Below are positions 15,284 to 19,115 of a DNA stretch of 19,115 nt, piece by piece. The stretch is taken from NCBI GenBank assembly GCA_016210515.1, contig JACQTZ010000020.1, forward strand, positions 1 through 19,115, given 5' to 3'. Both the position numbers and the translations under genes were made by a program. Numbering within the stretch: the first letter of the stretch is position 1; every line of letters begins with the position of its first letter. The notes below the pieces were generated by a model. The model was not told the origin of the DNA and did no database searches. It saw only the letters and a list, made by a program, of their open reading frames with translations. The stretch comes from Chloroflexota bacterium. Its GTDB lineage: Bacteria; Chloroflexota; Dehalococcoidia; UBA2985.

Positions 15284-16667
15284 ACGGGGCCTGCGCAACG
15301 TCCTTCGTAGCCCGATACGGACCGCCCTCGTGGTGGCTCTGCTGTCCATCAGCATCGGCCTGGCGGTGAGTATGCTGGCGGTGAACGGCGCCGTGGGGCA
15401 GCGCCTGGAAGAGGTGAACCAGCAACTGACGCCTGACATTACCGTGAGACCCGCAGGCTCCTTTGGCTTCATGGGGGGTGGTGAGCCTTTGAAGGTCAGC
15501 GACCTGGCCCCCGTTGAGACGATGGCACATGTGGTCACCGTACAAAAGACCGCCATGAGCCAGTACACGGGCACGGCGCTCCAGTCCGCGATAGACGCGG
15601 GGACTCTGGGCCGCCGATTCTTCGGCGGCGGTTCCGGTGGCCAGGGCGGTCCTCCTGGGGGCACGGGCCAGGGAGAGTTCCAAACGACCATCTCCGCGCC
15701 CATCACCGTCATGGGTAGTGATCCCATAGGTAGTGGTGCCGAAGGCCAGGTGACGCTTTTTGGCGGCGGTGTAGCCCAGGTGACGGCCGGCCGCAGTCTC
15801 ACCAGTGAGGACTCTGGAGCCTATGTTGCCATTATGGGAAGCGCGCTGGCGGAGAAGAACGGCCTCCAGGTAGGCTCCACCTTCGAGGTTGTCGAAGGCA
15901 GCCCCGTCGAAGTCGTCGGGCTGTTCCAGAGCGGGCAGCGCTTTGGCGACAACACGATTGTGATGCCCTTTGACACATTGCAGAAAGTCTTTGGCCTGGA
16001 CGGCGAGGTCAACCAGGCCACGGTTGTGGTGGACTCCGTCCAGAACCTGAAATCTGTCGCTGATGCCATCAAGAGCGCTCTGGGCACAGACAAGGTGGAC
16101 GTTATAACGGACGCCGACCGTCTTACCCAGGCCAACAGTGCCCTGGAAGGGGCCAGCGGAAGCACTCGCACCGGGACTCTGGCTGGCTTGGGAGCAGGGG
16201 CAGCGGTCATCGTCTTTGCCATGACCATGGTGGTGCGGGACCGCCGCCGGGAGATAGGCGTGCTCAAGGCCATTGGAGCCTCTAACCGGCAGGTGGCGCT
16301 CCAGTTTGCCGTGGAGAGTGGTGCCATCGCCCTCGTCGCGGTGGTACTGGCCCTGGGCGTCGCCCTGGTCGCCGTCCAGCCCGTGGCCGACCAGGTCCTG
16401 GCCAGCAATAACACAGCCCCAATGATGGGGCAGTTTGGCAGGTTTGTTGGAGGTGATGGCCAAACCCCTGCCTTTCGCGACATCGCCCAACAGGGCCGCC
16501 AGTTTGGAGGTTTCTTCGGCGGCGTGGGCAACCTGGAGGCCGGCCTTACCGCCGGCAGCGCCCTGGCGGCGGGCTTCTCTGGGATTGCCCTGGCACTGGG
16601 GGCAGCCCTGGTGGCCAGCCTGTCCATTGCCCGCATCCGGCCTGCGGAGGTGCTGCGTGGTGAGTGA
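15270..16667 (+). CDS. ABC permease 2 (FtsX fold)
   Basis: Second, distinct FtsX-type permease, 465 residues. Helix 1 at about 18-40 (TALVVALLSISIGLAVSMLA) precedes a large extracytoplasmic domain of some 260 residues with a Gly-rich loop (FFGGGSGGQGGPPGG). Three helices follow near 305-330, 350-372 and 430-455, with the family's DRRREIGVLKAIGAS and the ending PAEVLRGE. Between helices 3 and 4 is a second Gly/Phe-rich loop (about 380-425). ATG 15270 has AAGGAGG 6 bases upstream. It is followed by its own ATPase, which overlaps it by 8 bases, so the block holds two permease-ATPase pairs. It may form a heterodimer with permease 1 or a separate exporter sharing the adaptor; sequence does not decide. 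Confidence 0.9.
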   Translation: MGSIKRGLRNVLRSPIRTALVVALLSISIGLAVSMLAVNGAVGQRLEEVNQQLTPDITVRPAGSFGFMGGGEPLKVSDLAPVETMAHVVTVQKTAMSQYTGTALQSAIDAGTLGRRFFGGGSGGQGGPPGGTGQGEFQTTISAPITVMGSDPIGSGAEGQVTLFGGGVAQVTAGRSLTSEDSGAYVAIMGSALAEKNGLQVGSTFEVVEGSPVEVVGLFQSGQRFGDNTIVMPFDTLQKVFGLDGEVNQATVVVDSVQNLKSVADAIKSALGTDKVDVITDADRLTQANSALEGASGSTRTGTLAGLGAGAAVIVFAMTMVVRDRRREIGVLKAIGASNRQVALQFAVESGAIALVAVVLALGVALVAVQPVADQVLASNNTAPMMGQFGRFVGGDGQTPAFRDIAQQGRQFGGFFGGVGNLEAGLTAGSALAAGFSGIALALGAALVASLSIARIRPAEVLRGE

Positions 16668-17469
16668 AAACAGTGTCCTGGTCAGGACTGAGAAGCTGGT
16701 TCGCCATTTCACCATGGGACCCCACACCGTCCGCGCCGTAGATGGTGTCAGCATGTCCATTCCTCGCGGCAAAATGGTGGCCATCACAGGGCCTAGCGGG
16801 TGTGGAAAGACCACTCTCCTGTATATTCTGGGTGCCCTGGAACAGCCCACCTCTGGGAAGGTGCTAGTTGATGGTGTGGAGGTGTCCACCCTTTCGGGGA
16901 GTAAGGCCGTGGAGTACCGGCGCACCAAGGTGGGGTTCGTGTTCCAGAACTACTACCTGGTGCCTAATCTCTCTGCCCTGGAGAACGTGATGCTGCCCAT
17001 GGACCTGCGGGGAGTCCCCAGGGGACAGCAGGAGGCCAGGGCCGAGGAACTGTTGACGCAGGTGGGAATCGAGGAGGAGCGCCTGGATCATAAGCCGGGG
17101 AAGCTGTCCGGTGGCCAGCAGCAACGGGTGGTCATCGCCCGGGCGCTGGCCAACGATCCAGCGCTCATCCTGGCGGACGAGCCTACCGGCAACCTGGACC
17201 GACGCTCGGGAAGGCAGATTGTAGACTTGCTGCTGAAGCTGGTGGAGACCCAGGGGCGTACCGTTGTGGTGGTGACCCACGATCCATCAGTGGCCCGAAA
17301 GGCCCACCTGCGCCTGCGTATGGCCGATGGGAAGGTGCTTGGTCCCGCTGGCGTGCAAGCAGCAGTGTCAGTGACGGAAGAAGCGGAAGAAGAAGAGGAC
17401 GACATGGAGGTCGAAGAGGCTCCTCAGGAGGAGCTGACCATCGATGACCTGCTCAGGGGTCGCCAGTAG
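16660..17469 (+). CDS. ABC transporter ATPase 2 (MacB/LolD-like) with acidic tail
   Basis: Nucleotide-binding subunit paired with permease 2, 269 residues. Walker A GPSGCGKTT near 44-52, Q-loop VFQNYYLVPNLSALENVM, signature LSGGQQQRVVIARAL, Walker [16 protein letters not shown] and switch His in VVVVTHDPSVARKAH are all intact. The ABC fold ends near residue 235; the remaining ~33 residues are a strongly acidic tail (EEAEEEEDDMEVEEAP, then ELTIDDLLRGRQ) not found in the first ATPase and unusual for this group. The frame is open upstream to 16435, but GTG 16660 is preferred: GGAGGTG lies 7 bases before it and the N-terminus MSENSVLVRTEKLVRHF fits. It overlaps the permease 2 stop by 8 bases. Confidence 0.93.
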   Translation: MSENSVLVRTEKLVRHFTMGPHTVRAVDGVSMSIPRGKMVAITGPSGCGKTTLLYILGALEQPTSGKVLVDGVEVSTLSGSKAVEYRRTKVGFVFQNYYLVPNLSALENVMLPMDLRGVPRGQQEARAEELLTQVGIEEERLDHKPGKLSGGQQQRVVIARALANDPALILADEPTGNLDRRSGRQIVDLLLKLVETQGRTVVVVTHDPSVARKAHLRLRMADGKVLGPAGVQAAVSVTEEAEEEEDDMEVEEAPQEELTIDDLLRGRQ

Positions 17470-17514
17470 CATGGCCGGCGAGGAGGCTATGAGAGTGCAG
17501 AGGATGGTAGGGCG

Positions 17515-17748
17515 ATGATTTGGCTAAAACGCTGTCCCCGGTGCAAGGGGGACTTGCAAGACAATAGAGACACGTATGGCCGCTATTTCGTTTGTATTCA
17601 ATGCGGCTACTACCTGACCGATTGGGAGGAGGTCTGCCTGCAATACTCTCGAGGCTACGGGTCTTTGCCAAGCTCCATCTATGACGAAAAGAGAATTGAG
17701 CCTGCAATAGCAGGTGCACCTGAGGAGGTACAAGAATGGGTAGGATGA
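17515..17748 (+). CDS. Small zinc-ribbon protein of unknown function
   Basis: A 77-residue protein with two CxxC pairs, C7-PR-C10 and C27-IQ-C30, 16 residues apart, which is a minimal zinc ribbon. After it comes a Tyr/Trp-rich segment (YYLTDWEEVCLQYSRGYG) and an acidic end (APEEVQEWVG). I do not recognise the family. The start ATG is preceded by only a modest SD (GGTAGGG). It lies 45 bases after ATPase 2 and its end overlaps the htrA start by 13 bases, with the htrA SD inside its coding sequence. That coupling supports a real gene expressed with htrA; a regulatory or nucleic-acid-binding role is possible but unsupported. Confidence 0.7.
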   Translation: MIWLKRCPRCKGDLQDNRDTYGRYFVCIQCGYYLTDWEEVCLQYSRGYGSLPSSIYDEKRIEPAIAGAPEEVQEWVG

Positions 17749-18902
17749 ACTCGCGAGTCTCACTGCCTATCTGGCTGGTTACTCTGAGCGCCCTGGTGTT
17801 GCTGGGTGTCCTTGGAGCGGTGGGCATCGTCGCCTCAGATGCTTCTTCAAAGGTGGCATCGGCGTCGCCGACGCTCTACGACGAGCAAGCGGTGGTCGCT
17901 CTATTCGAGAGGGCCGACCCTGCCGTGGTGGAGGTTGAGGTAACCCAGTCGAGCCCCCCCACCCGTTTCAGATTTGGGGTTCCGCAACCCGGGTTTGCGG
18001 TTCCGCAAGTCGGGCAGGGCTCAGGATTCCTGGTGGACACCGAAGGCCGCATCCTGACCAACTACCACGTGGTCCAGGGTGCCACGCGAATTCAAGTGAC
18101 CCTTGCAGATGGCCGAACACTAGAGGCCCAGATAGCCGGGACAAGCCCAGCGGACGACATCGCTCTCTTGAAGGTGGACCCCCAGGCGGTAGCGGGCATA
18201 ACACCGCTTTCGCTGGGAGACTCCAGCATCGTCAAGCCAGGTCAGATGGCCATCGCCATTGGCAGCCCCTATGGGCTGAGGAGTTCCATCACCGTGGGGG
18301 TAGTGAGCGGCATAAACCGCGTTAACATAGGTGTCCTTGGCCGGCCTATCGTGGGCATGCTTCAGACCGACGCCTCCATAAACCCGGGCAGCTCCGGCGG
18401 CCCGCTCCTGAACTCCCTTGGAGAGGTCATTGGGATTAACACCGCCATAGAAACCTCCGCCGATGGCGCTACGGGCATCGGCTTTGCCGTGCCCATCAAT
18501 ACGGCCAAGGCCCTCCTGCCGGGGTTCCTTGAAAACACGACGGTGAAGCGACCCTGGCTTGGCATCAGCGGCACAGCCTTGACTCCTGCTCTCGCCGATC
18601 AGTTGGGTCTGGACAGTTCGGCGGGCGTCTATGTGGTAACAGTGATGTCGGATAGCCCTGCCCAGGGGGTGGGGCTGAGGGGGGAAGGGGCAGGTGTGAA
18701 TGGCGGGCCCGCCACCGCCGGTGACATCATCGCAGCCGTGGATGACCGGCCGGTGAAATCTGTTGAGGGGCTTGTCAGCTACTTCAACACACTCAAGCCG
18801 GGTGACAAGGTGGTCCTGACCGTGATTCGCGATGGCAAGACACTTCAGGTCAGTGTGGTGCTGGGGGAGTGGCCGGACAGCTTTGGGAGATCTCCAGGAT
18901 AG
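17736..18902 (+). CDS. HtrA/DegP-like serine protease, membrane-anchored, with PDZ domain
   Basis: Envelope quality-control protease, 388 residues. A single N-terminal helix (about 9-33) anchors it with the protease outside. The trypsin-like domain holds the triad H111 (LTNYHVVQGA), D141 (ADDIALLKVD) and S220 (INPGSSGGPLLNSLGEVIGI-N). A linker before it is rich in Pro and Phe (RFRFGVPQPGFAVPQVG). One PDZ domain covers about residues 275-380 (PWLGISGTALTP ... GDIIAAVDDRPVKSVEGLVS), which fits the DegS/HtrA-like one-PDZ layout. The PDZ contains a Gly-rich insertion (GLRGEGAGVNGGPATAGD). ATG 17736 has GGAGG 7 bases upstream. It closes the operon that begins with the two-component system, which suggests a shared envelope-stress response. 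The repeat element at 18914 begins 11 bases after its stop. Confidence 0.95.
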   Translation: MGRMNSRVSLPIWLVTLSALVLLGVLGAVGIVASDASSKVASASPTLYDEQAVVALFERADPAVVEVEVTQSSPPTRFRFGVPQPGFAVPQVGQGSGFLVDTEGRILTNYHVVQGATRIQVTLADGRTLEAQIAGTSPADDIALLKVDPQAVAGITPLSLGDSSIVKPGQMAIAIGSPYGLRSSITVGVVSGINRVNIGVLGRPIVGMLQTDASINPGSSGGPLLNSLGEVIGINTAIETSADGATGIGFAVPINTAKALLPGFLENTTVKRPWLGISGTALTPALADQLGLDSSAGVYVVTVMSDSPAQGVGLRGEGAGVNGGPATAGDIIAAVDDRPVKSVEGLVSYFNTLKPGDKVVLTVIRDGKTLQVSVVLGEWPDSFGRSPG

Positions 18903-18913
18903 GCCCTGGTACC

Positions 18914-19115
18914 TACAGAGCCATGCATAGCGGTCTGAACGTTTCCAGTGGTCAGCCTGGACTGGTGGATGTCATTCCGAACCCTTCGGCTCTGCTCAGG
19001 GTAAACTCAGTGAGGAATCCAGGGCGTTCCATCATTGCTAAAGGCGTAGGTCTTAGATTCTTCGTCGTCCCGACAGGTCGGGACTCCTCAGAATGACAGG
19101 GCATATGTTTAGCTC
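18914..19115. mobile_element. MITE-like element B (inverted copy of element A), cut by the window edge
   Basis: Begins TACAGAGCCATGCATAG at 18914, the same as the reverse complement of the right end of element A, and follows that element for its whole length (GGACTGGTGG-n-TGTCATTCC, CGAACCCTTCGGCTCTG, GCGTAGGTCTTAGATTCTTC, CTCAGAATGACAGGGCATAT). It lacks the internal hairpin of A and instead has GTCCCGAC-AG-GTCGGGAC at 19067-19084, a perfect 8-bp stem. The other terminal repeat starts ATATGTTTAG at 19103 and would end about 18 bases beyond the window. It lies right after htrA and could serve as its transcript end. Confidence 0.75.

Noticed and set aside
14789..15802. 337-codon minus-strand frame across the two permeases
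   Set aside because: Spans the ends of two real genes on the other strand and encodes Pro/Arg/Ser-rich sequence typical of antisense reading.
15255..16928. 557-codon open frame on the minus strand opposite permease 2 and ATPase 2
   Set aside because: It is the antisense of two clearly homologous genes, has low-complexity composition without domains, and arises from high GC content.

Overview
The window looks like chromosomal DNA from an uncultured Chloroflexota bacterium, probably of or near the class Dehalococcoidia. That is an inference from remembered relatives of the DnaG (a CxxxC second half of its zinc motif), the dnaG-rpoD pair and the Chloroflexi-type membrane-fusion protein; no search was run. 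GC content is moderately high, GTG and TTG starts are common, and Shine-Dalgarno (SD) sites are mostly clear.

Layout. (1) Positions 1-2909, minus strand: DNA primase dnaG followed by the primary sigma factor rpoD, which runs off the left edge. (2) Positions 3137-4315, minus: a CPA2-type cation/proton antiporter with a promoter, an overlapping palindrome and a ~140-nt leader that can form a terminator-like hairpin. (3) Positions 4552-8118: an arsenic resistance cluster. An aquaporin points left; arsR, thioredoxin-type arsC and an ACR3 arsenite exporter point right. Two copies of the same inverted repeat, GATGCG-N6-CGCATC, lie before arsR and before arsC and are the best candidates for ArsR operators. 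(4) Positions 8341-18902, plus strand: a tightly packed envelope-stress/export block. It encodes a secreted Met/His/Gly-rich DUF2680-like protein, an OmpR-type regulator, a histidine kinase, a membrane-fusion adaptor split by a frameshift, ATPase 1, permease 1, permease 2, ATPase 2, a small zinc-ribbon protein and a membrane-anchored HtrA protease. Most neighbours overlap or lie a few bases apart.

Repeats are the least expected content. Two complete short non-coding elements (5985-6254 and 6812-7037) and one cut by the right edge (18914-19115) share long imperfect terminal inverted repeats beginning with TA, as in MITEs mobilised by IS630/Tc1-type transposases. Two lie inside the ars cluster, one directly against the second operator and one ending six bases before the ACR3 ribosome-binding site. 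The third follows htrA in opposite orientation to the first, so about 12.7 kb lies between inverted copies. Another repeat at 5340-5521 shares internal modules with the 6812-7037 element.

How the genes probably work together: arsenate is reduced by ArsC and arsenite is exported by ACR3, with the aquaporin as a possible passive route and ArsR sensing arsenite. In the second block the two-component system probably senses an envelope insult (a Met-rich sensor segment hints at a soft metal) and controls a MacAB-like exporter and a protease. I see no CRISPR array, tRNA, rRNA or phage genes, and no clearly undescribed defence or biosynthetic system.
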